DNA of 64,000 nucleotides from Pelagomonas calceolata. Lineage: Eukaryota > Sar > Pelagophyceae > Pelagomonadales > Pelagomonadaceae. Position 1 is the first letter of the stretch. Each line of letters opens with the position of its first letter. The notes under the pieces are model-generated. The model was not told where the DNA came from. It worked only from the letters and a program-made list of their open reading frames with translations, and made no database searches. Both the position numbers and the translations under genes were made by a program. Shown piece after piece: positions 54,999-63,536 of the stretch. Location: NCBI GenBank assembly GCA_918797485.1, contig CAKKNE010000005.1, positions 4,588,001-4,652,000 of the forward strand. The letters run 5' to 3'.

Positions 54999-55801
54999 CT
55001 ATTGGGGCGGCTGCTGGACGAAGACGGGGCCGGCCTGGTGGTGGACCATGTACCACCGCCCGTCCCTTCTTTCAAACACGTTGATGGCCTCGAGCGCCGA
55101 CGGCTCGCCCTCGGGCGCCTCGTTGCACGTGACCCAGGCCGCCGAGCCGCGCAGGACCTGCGTGGAAATCAAAATTTTACGGCTTGTTCGTGCTGAATCA
55201 TCGCACCGTCCTCCACGCCATCGACGCGACGCCTGCTCGATGGCAATGCCGGTTCCTCGCCGCTCGAGCGAGCCAAGACGGCCGCGTCATCGCCGAGAAA
55301 TGACTTAGTGAAGAATTGTCGGGTGCACCCGACGCACTGGTTGATTTCCACACAGCACAGGACCACGCGCTGCCGCTGTGCCTCGAGCTTCGGCATGCCG
55401 CCGGCGCTCGAGAAGAGCGCGCGCCAGCTGTTCAAGACCAAATCGGCGCCCGAAATCAGCGGGTGGCCCGGATGTACACACGTGACGTCGTCGCTGTCGC
55501 TCCAGACCGCCTTCATCTTCGCGACGTCGCAAGACTGGAAGGCGTCGTAGAAGGCCGCGTTCGCGCTCAGCACGGACATCTCGGCCGACATCCGCGACAT
55601 CCCGAGCTTCTCGGCCAGTTCTTTTTGCTCGTTGGGCTCGGTGGACGCGGCGATGGCGTTTTCCAGGCGCTCGACTTCTAGCACGGGATCGGTTTGTTCA
55701 CTGCTGCGCCGTCGCGTGCGTGGTGAGGGCCTGGGGTGGGCGTACTGAAGGGCGCTCGCTGCGGCCGCGTAGTAGCAGAGAAGGATGCGTCGGCGGTGCA
55801 T
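54999..55801 (-). CDS. SnoaL-like (NTF2-fold) protein, probably organelle targeted
   Basis: Exons 55801-55364 and 55157-54999, 198 aa. Leader MHRRRILLCYYAAAASALQY with ASA-L, then a basic stretch. From about residue 75 an NTF2/SnoaL-type domain: ANAAFYDAFQSCDVAKMKAV, WSDSDDVTCVHPGHPLISGA, VLNSWRALFSSAG, and after the introner RGSAAWVTCNEAPEGEPSAL, NVFERRDGRWYMVHHQAGPV. The domain is complete only after splicing across IE-12 (QRQRV-VLRGSA). Such proteins are often small-molecule isomerases/hydrolases or binding proteins; the substrate is unknown. Plant homologues of this type are chloroplast proteins. Confidence 0.8.
55158..55355 (-). mobile_element. Introner IE-12
   Basis: 198 bp, ends CTGCGTGGAAATCAA and TTGATTTCCACACAG, interior closely like IE-9 (AATTTTACGG, TTCGTGCTGAATCATCGC). 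Target copies CGCAGGAC (55150-55157) and CACAGGAC (55356-55363), 7/8. The intron on the coding strand is 55363-55158 (206 nt), donor GTCCTGTG, acceptor CCACGCAG. Confidence 0.92.
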
Positions 55802-55889
55802 GGCTGTAATATGAGATTCGCACGAGTTCTAAGCTGCCATACACAGCGCTACAGTGCTGCCTGTGCTTCAGCCTGCTTGCTAGGGATGC

Positions 55890-55911
55890 CTAGTGTCTAA
55901 CAGACGCTAGC
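55890..55911. repeat. CTAG near-palindrome, promoter-associated
   Basis: Reverse orientation: CTAGTGTCTAACA then GACGCTAGC. It lies in the 468-bp divergent gap between 55801 and 56270, 89 bp from the SnoaL-like ATG. No gene was seen in the gap. Confidence 0.75.
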
Positions 55912-56269
55912 TCGCGAACGTGTCATTGGGTTTTCGTGCGCCCAAAGGCCGTCCCACTCCATCCTTCGAGTCCGTAGAAGGGTGGGCCTGTTGCGAATCG
56001 AGCATGTCTGGAAATTACTTTAGCTCTCATTTGGCTTTGCGCTGTGTCGCTGGATATCGATCACAGTCGTGGCCGCGTCTATCGTACGGGACCCTCGCAC
56101 GATCGTTATCATCATCGTTCGTCGAGAAACGGGAGAGAAGGGCGCAAAATCGCTCTGCCAGCTTATCTAGAACCAGAGAGTACTTAAGCGGTCACGAACG
56201 CGTAGCTGCGTACGCGGAGAAACGCTCAAAACAAGGTATCCTAACGCGCGGCGCGACGCAGGTCAAACA

Positions 56270-56821
56270 ATGCAGACGGTCAGCAAAGCGTACGGCGCCG
56301 CCGACGCCGAAGCGCAGACCGCCGCGGCTCCGGAGGCGAAGCCCCTGAGGCTCGGCCGGGCGACCGTCGCCGCGATTTGCCTCGCGGCCGCGCTCAGCGG
56401 CGCCGCGGTCGCGTCCGTCGCGCGCGTGCGGACGCGCACCTACGTCGCGGACCTCGCCGGCGTCAGCTACACCATGGGAGCATCGGAGCTGTGCGGCGAC
56501 CTCGGCAAATGCGAGGAACCCACGAAATGCTACCAAAAACTCAAGGACAACGGCGAGACGAAGTACAAGTGCGCCGAAGGGTCCCCGGGGAACAAGTGGA
56601 CCATCGTCGAAAGCGCAAGAAGCAAGAAGAAGCCGGGCCCCGATTCCCTCAGCGGCGGGGGCGACAAGCCCGACAAGATCATGTGCGCGATGGTGCACCG
56701 CCCGGTGTGCGACACCGAGGGCAACTGGCACACGAACGCCTGCGTGGCCGAGCACCAAAAGTTCAAGACGATTTCGAGCGAGCACGTCTTCGACAACGGC
56801 AAGTGCGTGAAGCGGCGGTGA
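56270..56821 (+). CDS. Type II membrane or secreted protein with Kazal-like C terminus
   Basis: 183 aa. A 30-residue N terminus and one hydrophobic helix (ATVAAICLAAALSGAAVASV, about 31-50) suggest an anchor rather than a cleaved signal. The outer part is Cys-rich: ELCGDLGKCEEPTKCYQKLK and KYKCAEGS, then a Kazal-type half: MCAMVHRPVCDTEGNWHTNA, CVAEHQKF, DNGKC. Kazal domains inhibit serine proteases; spacing is non-classical, so inhibition is inferred only weakly. A second Kazal-bearing gene is at 48887-50227. Confidence 0.65.
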   Translation: MQTVSKAYGAADAEAQTAAAPEAKPLRLGRATVAAICLAAALSGAAVASVARVRTRTYVADLAGVSYTMGASELCGDLGKCEEPTKCYQKLKDNGETKYKCAEGSPGNKWTIVESARSKKKPGPDSLSGGGDKPDKIMCAMVHRPVCDTEGNWHTNACVAEHQKFKTISSEHVFDNGKCVKRR

Positions 56822-57002
56822 GCAGTGGACGCCGTCACGCCGATTCATCGAGTAGCCCGCCGCGCGACGCGCTCACGGCTCCTCCTCTCCCCACACCTCC
56901 GTATCGCCTCCTCCCTCTTGATTCCTCCCGCCGCGTATATGTGAGTTTTACGAGGTATCCTATGTAGTCGACGTTTACGGTGCTAGGACGAGGTATCCCG
57001 TA

Positions 57003-57024
57003 GCTAGCGCTGTAAGGCACTAGC
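57003..57024. repeat. CTAG near-palindrome in a tandem gap
   Basis: GCTAGCGC then TGTAAGGCACTAGC. It lies in the 327-bp gap between the Kazal-like stop (56821) and the cysteine-synthase-like ATG (57149). Confidence 0.75.
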
Positions 57025-57148
57025 AAACAAGCAAGCGCGAGTGCCGGCGTTTGACAAAGCTAGGCAAGGTCTCGACGAGGAATTCGTTCGTTGTAATACT
57101 GTGATCTCTGCGCGGCGTGCAGCGGCGCAGCAAGACTCCTATCGACCA

Positions 57149-58330
57149 ATGCGCACCACCATGACTGCAGCTCTCGCTGCGATCACTGCTGCTGTAGCAA
57201 TAGCGCTGCGACGACGCCGTCGCCGCAAGGAAGAACAAGACGACTGGACCGCCTGCGGCGGCGCCCAGCTCGTGGGCTCAACACCGCTGATAAAACTGCA
57301 ATCTTTAAGCAAACTCTGCGGCTGCGACGTTTACGCAAAGTGCGAACATTTAAATCCGAACGGCACGGGAAAAGATAGATTAGCCTTGGCCATGATCTTG
57401 AATGCCGAGGCCGACGGTTCACTACCAAAGGGCGGCGGCGGCTACGTCGTCGAGGGCTCGTCCGGCTCAACAACTTTAGCGCTCGCGCCGCTCGTCGCGG
57501 CCGCCGGACATAAGTTGGTGGCGGTGATCCCCGACGACTGCGCCGCCGAGAAGCGCGATGCTATACGAGCGTGCCCCGGCGTCGACGTGCACGTCGTCCA
57601 GAGTGCCGCTATTTCTTCTCCAACGCACTACGTGAACGTGGCTAGAAAACTCGCGAAGGATCTCAACGAAAAGGGCAAAACCGCGATCTTCGCGGACCAG
57701 TTCGACAATTTGTGCAACTGGCGCACGCACCTCCACACCGCTCACGAAATCCGCAATCAGGTCGGCCGCGTCGACGCGTTTGTCATGGGGGCCGGGACGG
57801 GCGGCACGCTCGCGGGCTGCTCGAAGGTCTTCGACGAAGCGCGCATCTACCTCGCGGACCCGCAGGGCTCGGCCTTGCACTCAAAAGTGCGGCACGGCGT
57901 GTGCTACAACGTCAAACAGGCAGAAAGATCTGTAAGACGCCACCGCTACGACACGATCGCCGACGGCATTGGGTTAGATCGGGTCACGGCGAACTTTCGG
58001 GAGGCGCGCGTCGACGACGCCATTCGCGTTGCTGATCAGGACGCGCTGGTCATGGCGCACTACTTGTTACGGTTCGAGGGCCTGTTCCTCGGCTCGTCGT
58101 CTGCTTTAAATTGCGTCGCGGCGCTGCGGGCGGGCGCCGAGCTGCGGCGGTCCTCATCGGATCGGTTGACGGTCGTGACGGTGCTCTGCGACGGCGGCGC
58201 GCGCTACCTGTCGCGCTTCTGGAATAGGGAATTTGTCGAGAAGCGGGGATTGAGTTGGCCGCCGGAGGATTCGGGGGCGCTCGCGGGTTTGGTGGAGCGG
58301 CTCGTGAAGCGAGAGGAGGTTGTCCTGTAA
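57149..58330 (+). CDS. Cysteine-synthase-like PLP enzyme with N-terminal membrane anchor
   Basis: 393 aa from ATG 57149. MRTTMTAALAAITAAVAIAL followed by RRRRRRK is a membrane anchor or organelle leader. The PLP fold-type II core begins GSTPLIKLQSLSKLCGCDVY with the catalytic Lys in NPNGTGKDRLA (usually NP-GSSKDR), the Asn-loop VVEGSSGSTTLALAPLV, the phosphate loop GAGTGGTLAGCSKVF, and IADGIGLDRVTANF. The layout matches mitochondrial outer-membrane cysteine-synthase-like proteins such as yeast Mcy1 (YGR012W) and Aspergillus Cys12. It probably forms cysteine or a related beta-replacement product from an O-acylated serine. Single exon. Confidence 0.8.
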   Translation: MRTTMTAALAAITAAVAIALRRRRRRKEEQDDWTACGGAQLVGSTPLIKLQSLSKLCGCDVYAKCEHLNPNGTGKDRLALAMILNAEADGSLPKGGGGYVVEGSSGSTTLALAPLVAAAGHKLVAVIPDDCAAEKRDAIRACPGVDVHVVQSAAISSPTHYVNVARKLAKDLNEKGKTAIFADQFDNLCNWRTHLHTAHEIRNQVGRVDAFVMGAGTGGTLAGCSKVFDEARIYLADPQGSALHSKVRHGVCYNVKQAERSVRRHRYDTIADGIGLDRVTANFREARVDDAIRVADQDALVMAHYLLRFEGLFLGSSSALNCVAALRAGAELRRSSSDRLTVVTVLCDGGARYLSRFWNREFVEKRGLSWPPEDSGALAGLVERLVKREEVVL

Positions 58331-58405
58331 GTTCATTGTTATGTACATAAACTAGTGCGCAGCGGCTGCCGCCCGCCGTGTGCGGGGCGGCGCCAGCGTG
58401 CGCGC

Positions 58406-58807
58406 TCATCTGTATTCCCAGCCGACGCGGCCGACGTCCGCCCCTACCAGCTCGAGCTCCTCGGCCGGCGTCATGGGTTCAGCGTCGAACGCGGTGTGCA
58501 CGCGACCGTGCGGTAGCATCACCGCGGGATCGAGCAGGCGCCGCGCGAGCGCCCGGAGGAACGTGACGTGCGGACCGTCGCCCGCGCGGGCCTCGGGCGT
58601 CATCGCGAGCGCCTCGTTGAAGATGTGGCGGCGGCGCTGGGCCGGCGTCAGTACCAATTTGTCGTGTACGATGGAGGCGCGCGCCGCTGTTGTGGTGGAA
58701 CGCCGTGCAGCAGCGAGGGCAGCGCCTTCCTGGGGGCGCGCCACGGTCGTGGCGGTGCGCGCCGCGGCGCCGCGGCGCGCGGCAGCCCGAATATAGGTTT
58801 GCAGCAT
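58406..58807 (-). CDS. Small Ala/Arg-rich, probably mitochondrial protein
   Basis: 133 aa from ATG 58807. The first 50 residues (MLQTYIRAAARRGAAARTAT and on) are basic and acid-free, as in a presequence. The mature part (LVLTPAQRRRHIFNEALAMT; HVTFLRALARRLLDPAVMLP; FDAEPMTPAEELELVG) is helical; no family recognised. Convergent with the cysteine-synthase-like gene (75 bp). Confidence 0.55.
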   Translation of the reverse strand: MLQTYIRAAARRGAAARTATTVARPQEGAALAAARRSTTTAARASIVHDKLVLTPAQRRRHIFNEALAMTPEARAGDGPHVTFLRALARRLLDPAVMLPHGRVHTAFDAEPMTPAEELELVGADVGRVGWEYR

Positions 58808-59138
58808 GGCTTTACGCTGTTCTGCCCCTTGGCTTTTAGCTGTTCCGCCTCTCTGGCCAAAAGTAAACGTGCTCTCGAGCGCTGTGGGTACTGAGCATGC
58901 TGGCCGCAAGCAATAGCAGGGAGGTCTCATAGGCTCGCCGGAGGAGCGATGGCTGCCCCAGAGCTCCCTCCCAAATCGATGAAAACCCGTAGCTCTCAGA
59001 GCTCATTGTTGCTGCCCCGTCCTCGATCGCTGGGGCAAGGAGGAGTGCCACGCAGTGCTGTCGAAGCACTAATTTGTCTCTCGCTTGCAGCCACCGCAGA
59101 AAACGCGCTCGACATCGACTGCAAAACAACTGCAAACG
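58808..59138. other. 331-bp divergent intergenic region without the palindrome
   Basis: Between the mitochondrial-type protein and TrpD. No CTAG element was found, and no gene. AGCACTAATTTG near 59066 is the nearest resemblance. Confidence 0.4.
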
Positions 59139-60332
59139 ATGCGCACCCTCTCCGCGATCACCCTGCTCACAGCGGCGCAAGCGCTCCGCCCGCTCGCACC
59201 ACTCAGAAAACTCGGCAACAAGCTGCGCAAAACGCCGGTCGTGCAGGCCGCACCTAGCGGAGCCTCCTTAAAACCGTACCTCTCTCAATTAATAGAGGGC
59301 GAAGATCTCGCCAAGGACGACGCCAAGGGCTTGTTCGGGGCGTTCTTGGATGGCAGCGCCTCGCCGGAGCAGGTCGCCGCCGTCCTGTGTTGCCTGAGGC
59401 AGAAGGGCGAGACCCCGGACGAGATCGCCGGCGCGGCCGAGGCCATGCGCGCGGCCTGCGTGCCCGTCAAGACGTCTGGTACGTTATTAGATATCGTCGG
59501 CACGGGCGGCGACGGCGCCTGCACCATCAACCTGTCTACTTGTTCTGCGATATTAGCTGCCGCTTGTGGTGCCAAGGTGACAAAGTGTGGAAATAGATCA
59601 GTGTCCTCGGCCTGCGGCGCCGCGGACGTGCTCGAAGCTCTCGGACTAGACTTAGAATTGGATCTCGACGACGTCACGAAGTGCATCGACGACGTCGGCC
59701 TCGGGTTCCTTTTCGCGCCGAAGAACCACCCGTCCATGCGCTTCGTGGCGCCCGTGCGGAAAGCGCTTGGGGTGCGAACGGCCTTCAACCTCCTGGGGCC
59801 CCTGACGAACGCCGCCGGCGCTCAAAGAGTGGTCATTGGCGTCTTCGACGAGAGGCTCGTCGATTTGTTGGCGGGCGCGTTGGAGCGCATCGGGGTGGTG
59901 GAGCACGCTGTGGTGATTCACGGCGTCGGTTTAGATGAACTGTCTCCCCTCGGACCGTGCACCGTGCGCGAGCTCAAGAAAACCAGTTCAGGATACGACT
60001 CCAAGACGTGGACGCTAGAACCTCTAGATTACGGCTTGCCGCGGTGTACGCTGCCCGACTTGGTCGGGGGCGGCCCGGAATTCAACCGGAACGCGTTGAG
60101 GCGGTGCCTCGCGGCAGATCCCTCGTCCATTCCGCTGGGCGAGGAGACGACCCTCAAGGACGACGCGTGCCGCGACGCCATCGCGCTGAACGCCGGCATG
60201 GGCCTGTACGTGGCTGGTGTTTCTGAGAGTGTCGCTGCGGGCGTGGAAAAGGCGAAGGAGGGCCTCGCGTCGGGCGCGGGTTTACAAAAGCTCGACGCGT
60301 GGATCGCCGCGACGAAGGCGCTGGGGAAGTAA
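59139..60332 (+). CDS. trpD: Anthranilate phosphoribosyltransferase, plastid-targeted
   Basis: 397 aa from ATG 59139. The leader MRTLSAITLLTAAQALRPLA is signal-like and is followed by a basic stretch (RKLGNKLRKT), as for a complex-plastid presequence. The enzyme core has the PRPP loop IVGTGGDGACTINLSTCSAI, KVTKCGNRSVSSACGAADVL, FLFAPKNHPSMRFVAPVRKA and RTAFNLLGPLTNAAGAQRVV. It transfers the phosphoribosyl group to anthranilate in tryptophan synthesis. Length and motif order match bacterial and plant TrpD. Single exon. Confidence 0.93.
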   Translation: MRTLSAITLLTAAQALRPLAPLRKLGNKLRKTPVVQAAPSGASLKPYLSQLIEGEDLAKDDAKGLFGAFLDGSASPEQVAAVLCCLRQKGETPDEIAGAAEAMRAACVPVKTSGTLLDIVGTGGDGACTINLSTCSAILAAACGAKVTKCGNRSVSSACGAADVLEALGLDLELDLDDVTKCIDDVGLGFLFAPKNHPSMRFVAPVRKALGVRTAFNLLGPLTNAAGAQRVVIGVFDERLVDLLAGALERIGVVEHAVVIHGVGLDELSPLGPCTVRELKKTSSGYDSKTWTLEPLDYGLPRCTLPDLVGGGPEFNRNALRRCLAADPSSIPLGEETTLKDDACRDAIALNAGMGLYVAGVSESVAAGVEKAKEGLASGAGLQKLDAWIAATKALGK

Positions 60333-60418
60333 GGTTCCTCTGCTTAGAGCTAGGCCGCCTAGCCGCGGAGTTCTACAACACAACAATTAGGTCGTCTGGC
60401 GTCTGCTCGACGACGTCT

Positions 60419-61582
60419 TCAGAGGTCGGGCCCCGCCTCTGGGTCGCGCACGCGGAACGTCTGGCGCCTCGCTGCGCCTATCTGATAGGTGGCGAAGGCC
60501 TCTTCATGTCTATGAAGTTTCGCGGCGAACTCGTGGCCGCGGTAGGTCGAGATTTCGACGCTTGCGCCCGGTGCGGCGGAGCCAACCTCGACGTCGCCGT
60601 CGGGGCCCTTCCAGAGGAGCACCACGTTCTCGTCGCCGTCGTTCGCGAACACAGCCTGGACATCATCGCTCTGATCCAGCGTGCCGTCGAGCGCGTCGAT
60701 GGCCTCGAGGGCGGCCGCGTCTAGACCGACCGTCAACACGCCGCCGTCGTAGAGCCGCGCGTTCGCCGCGATCCGTTCGTTGGAGAACGACCGCGGAATC
60801 ACCACGGCGTTCCGCAGCAGCGCCCACGATAAAGCGACGCGCGCCGGGTCGCCGAACTCCCGCAGCTTTGATGAACTGAGGACCGGGTTGGCGCGCCCCT
60901 GCATGGACCACTGCGTCCCCAGCGTCGAGTAGGCCATGAAGCGGATATTATGTTTTTCGCAGGTCTTTCGCAACTCGACAGAGGCGTGGAACGGGTCCAT
61001 CCACGCCTGGACGACGTGCGGCTTGATGCGCGCGAACTTCACTAACTCGTCAACCTCGCGCGGCCCCACATTCGACACGCCGATGGCCTTTACTAAACCT
61101 TCGTCGTACGCAGCCTCCATCGCGCGCCACGAGTCGCGCCAGTCGCCCTCTACCGTATTTCGCCAATTTTTACCACAGAGCCCGTCCCAGCACGCCAGGT
61201 AGTGCTGCAGGAAGACGTCGACGTACCCGCCGAAGCGCTGTGCGCTTTCGTCGATTAATCTACGCGCCGTCGTCGCGCCGTGGTTCTTCGGGTGGAGCTT
61301 CGTAACTACTGTCACATCGTCCCGGGAGACGCCAGAGGCTCTAAGACCGTCCGCGGCGGCCGCCTCGTCGTACCACTCGTCGGCCTGGGCCGTGTCGATG
61401 AGCCGCACGCCCTCGCGCAATGCTCGTTCGACGTATCTTGCGGAGGCTTTGCCGGCGCAGCCGTAGCCGACCCTTGGCATTACTACTCCGTTCGATAGCT
61501 TTATCGTTGGGCTCGCGCGCGGGTCGTCCTCCTGCTGCAGCGCCGCCTGGGTGGTCATGAAAATCAGCCAGAGGTTGCGCAT
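60419..61582 (-). CDS. Aldo-keto reductase with a VHL-beta-like C-terminal extension
   Basis: 387 aa from ATG 61582; a signal-like start MRNLWLIFMTTQAAL. The AKR barrel has the usual motifs: KLSNGVVMPRVGYG, GVRLIDTAQADEWYDEAAAA (catalytic Asp and Tyr), VTKLHPKNH (Lys), VDVFLQHYLACWDG (His), LVKAIGVSNVGPREVDEL, and VIPRSFSNERIAANARLYDG for the NADPH phosphate. After residue 300 an extension (VVLLWKGPDGDVEVGSAAPG, then VEISTYRGHEFAAKL) resembles the beta domain of von Hippel-Lindau proteins, with the TY-x-GH-x-F/W signature. Substrate unknown. Confidence 0.82.
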   Translation of the reverse strand: MRNLWLIFMTTQAALQQEDDPRASPTIKLSNGVVMPRVGYGCAGKASARYVERALREGVRLIDTAQADEWYDEAAAADGLRASGVSRDDVTVVTKLHPKNHGATTARRLIDESAQRFGGYVDVFLQHYLACWDGLCGKNWRNTVEGDWRDSWRAMEAAYDEGLVKAIGVSNVGPREVDELVKFARIKPHVVQAWMDPFHASVELRKTCEKHNIRFMAYSTLGTQWSMQGRANPVLSSSKLREFGDPARVALSWALLRNAVVIPRSFSNERIAANARLYDGGVLTVGLDAAALEAIDALDGTLDQSDDVQAVFANDGDENVVLLWKGPDGDVEVGSAAPGASVEISTYRGHEFAAKLHRHEEAFATYQIGAARRQTFRVRDPEAGPDL

Positions 61583-61684
61583 GGATGCGCAGCCTGTTGT
61601 AGGCGTTAGTAGTGCTGCGGGAGCGTGTGAAACGCGGGTAATGAGCCTTGTCGACGGCGTTGTGGCTGCGTTTGGGTATCGAGG

Positions 61685-61708
61685 GCTAGCGTCTTGTAAG
61701 ACACTAGC
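61685..61708. repeat. CTAG near-palindrome, most symmetric copy
   Basis: GCTAGCGTCTT, GT, AAGACACTAGC: two 11-bp arms complementary at 10 of 11 positions. It lies in the 314-bp divergent gap between the aldo-keto reductase (61582) and the Zn-ribbon/TM gene (61897). Confidence 0.85.
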
Positions 61709-61896
61709 CTGCATGCATGCCTGCTTTTTGAGGCCGTGTAGCGGCGGTGCTGCTCCATCGCTGGAGCGCATTGATCGTAGTTGATCCTCTCATACCTGAC
61801 GTGACGGTGAGCAGTCGCTAGTTCACCAAACGCCGTCGCCGCGGAACCTGCAGCACGCACTGCTGAGTGCAGCCACGTCCAGCGTGGCGCGCAACG

Positions 61897-62265
61897 ATGT
61901 TCAATGAAGACGAACACCAAAAGCCCATCCACAAGCTCTTCTACCTGATCACGGGCACCTGTAACTGCGGCGTGCGTATTCGAGTGCCGCCACCGACGCC
62001 GGCGGGAGGCTTCTGCCAGCCGTGCAAGCCCGGGGGCGCGCCGCAAAAGCCCAACGTGCTGGGCATGTCCATGCTCGAGCGCGCAGAACGCCGGCAGCAG
62101 CAGAGGGCGAAACCGCCGGCCACGAGCATGGCACCGCGCGCCCGCGCGCGAGCGTTCGCCGCGATCGGCGTCGCCGTCCTCGCGGCCGGTTTAGCTTGGC
62201 GACCGACCGTCGCCGCCGTCGCGAGTGTGGTGCTCGTGGCCGCGAGCTGTGTCTTTATAACGTAG
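61897..62265 (+). CDS. Small Zn-ribbon and membrane protein
   Basis: 122 aa from ATG 61897. The N-terminal half has a four-Cys zinc-ribbon-like motif (TGTCNCGVRIRVPPPTPAGG then FCQPC). A basic linker (MLERAERRQQQRAKPPATSM) precedes one or two hydrophobic helices (AFAAIGVAVLAAGLAW; TVAAVASVVLVAASCVFIT) at the C terminus. Tail-anchored topology is likely. No family recognised. Convergent with V-ATPase subunit c (27 bp). Confidence 0.6.
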   Translation: MFNEDEHQKPIHKLFYLITGTCNCGVRIRVPPPTPAGGFCQPCKPGGAPQKPNVLGMSMLERAERRQQQRAKPPATSMAPRARARAFAAIGVAVLAAGLAWRPTVAAVASVVLVAASCVFIT

Positions 62266-62292
62266 TGTTTTAGTTAACAGGGGGCGGGGATA

Positions 62293-62805
62293 CTAGGCCG
62301 TGCACTCGGCCGACTGCTGCGAGAGGATGAGCGCGACGATCAACCCGTACAGCCCGAGGGCCTCCGCGAAGATGAGGATGAGGATCATGCCGACGAACAG
62401 CTTCTCCTGCTGGCCGACCGCGCGCACGCCCGCGTCGCCGACGACGCCGATCGCCATGCCCGCCGCTAATCCAGATAAACCGCAGCAGAGGCCCGCCGAG
62501 AGGTAGGCGTAGCCCGAGAAGGAGGAGAACTTGGTCGTGAAGGCGCCGTTCGCCTCCTCCGGCTTCGAAATCGACCCCTGGAGGATGACGGCCACGATGA
62601 GCCCGTAGATGCCCAGGACGCCGGCCATGACCACGGGGATGATGTTCCGCATCACTAATCCAGGATTCATGACGCCCATCGACGCGATGCCGACGCCGGA
62701 CTTGGCCGTGCCGTAGGCCGCGCCGATGTTCGCGAAGACTAGGGCCGACGTGACGCCCATGAAGCCGAAGAAGGGCGCGCTCGTGGGGCACGTCTCCGTC
62801 GACAT
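62293..62805 (-). CDS. VMA3: V-type ATPase 16-kDa proteolipid subunit c
   Basis: 170 aa with four membrane helices in two homologous halves: [20 protein letters not shown] with [40 protein letters not shown], then [20 protein letters not shown] and the second proton-binding helix [20 protein letters not shown] with the essential Glu. It forms the membrane rotor of the vacuolar proton pump. The sequence is close to textbook VMA3/ATP6V0C along its whole length. Single exon; the promoter side carries a tandem duplication (62851-63012). Confidence 0.95.
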   Translation of the reverse strand: MSTETCPTSAPFFGFMGVTSALVFANIGAAYGTAKSGVGIASMGVMNPGLVMRNIIPVVMAGVLGIYGLIVAVILQGSISKPEEANGAFTTKFSSFSGYAYLSAGLCCGLSGLAAGMAIGVVGDAGVRAVGQQEKLFVGMILILIFAEALGLYGLIVALILSQQSAECTA

Positions 62806-63536
62806 GGTGCCCTGTTCTTACCGCCGCTTCTCTAGGTGTGGTGTAGACCTGCGCGGAACGCGCTTTGTTTGTCGGGTCGGCTGTGCAGTTTCGTCGAGCA
62901 CGTGCGCATGTGTGCTGTGGTTACGGCGGCCGCGGAACGCGCGTCGGGCGGCGGGTCGGCTGCGGCAGTTTCGTCGGGCGAGACTTGCGCACGTGTGCGC
63001 TGTGGTTACGGCGACGTCGCTGCGGGTTCGACGGGCTCGCCGCGGCCGCGCGAGGCGCTCGCGGTCAGCGCGTGTGCTTTTGGGCGGCCTTGCTGAGGAG
63101 GTCACGGCAGCAAGCGCGCTCGCTCGGGAGGCTGTGAACAATGATCTGCGGCACTGCTATCGCACTTCTACGCTTGTAACGCAATCAGGGGCCGCAGCGT
63201 CGGTGATCTAGCAGCGCCGAGGTTGAGTGGTGGGCTGAAAAAAACGGGTTTTCGTCGCGGCAGGGTAGACGCGTCGCTGAAGAGGATGAAGTGGAAGACG
63301 AGACGATGAGTCGTAGGTCGATTTTTGCGTCTGCTGCGCGCCGCCCAGCTCGAGGCTTTGGCCGCATCGCAAATACGCCGCCTACTGCTCCGCATGCCAG
63401 CTTGCAGGCTCTCATCGATCGATGCGCGATAGTTCATGATGCATCTGACCAGCTGCTGTCGCCGGAACCCGTGAAACTTAGCTAGGTGCCTGCACAGGCT
63501 GCATCAAAACTTGAAAAAATTGACGCCGCCGCAGCG
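62806..63536. other. 731-bp divergent region with an about 80-bp tandem duplication
   Basis: Copies at 62851-62927 and 62930-63012 share CGCGGAACGCG, GGGTCGGCTG, GCAGTTTCGTCG, GCGCA-GTGTG and GCTGTGGTTACGGC, with small indels. It begins 46 bp before the V-ATPase ATG and so may be a duplicated promoter. Short frames here (63291 region) look non-coding. No CTAG palindrome. Confidence 0.6.

Noticed and set aside
6174-55363. Introners as LTR or retroposed elements
   Set aside because: They have short inverted ends and 8-bp target copies, no poly-A and no reverse transcriptase; that is a DNA-transposon-like, non-autonomous form.
2174-61708. CTAG near-palindromes as a CRISPR array or as tRNA-related repeats
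   Set aside because: Copies are kilobases apart with no regular spacer and sit one per promoter gap; there is no acceptor or B-box structure.
63291-63485. 64-codon plus frame before the MFS gene
   Set aside because: Short, no motif, lies in a region with a tandem duplication and no supporting neighbour; probably non-coding.
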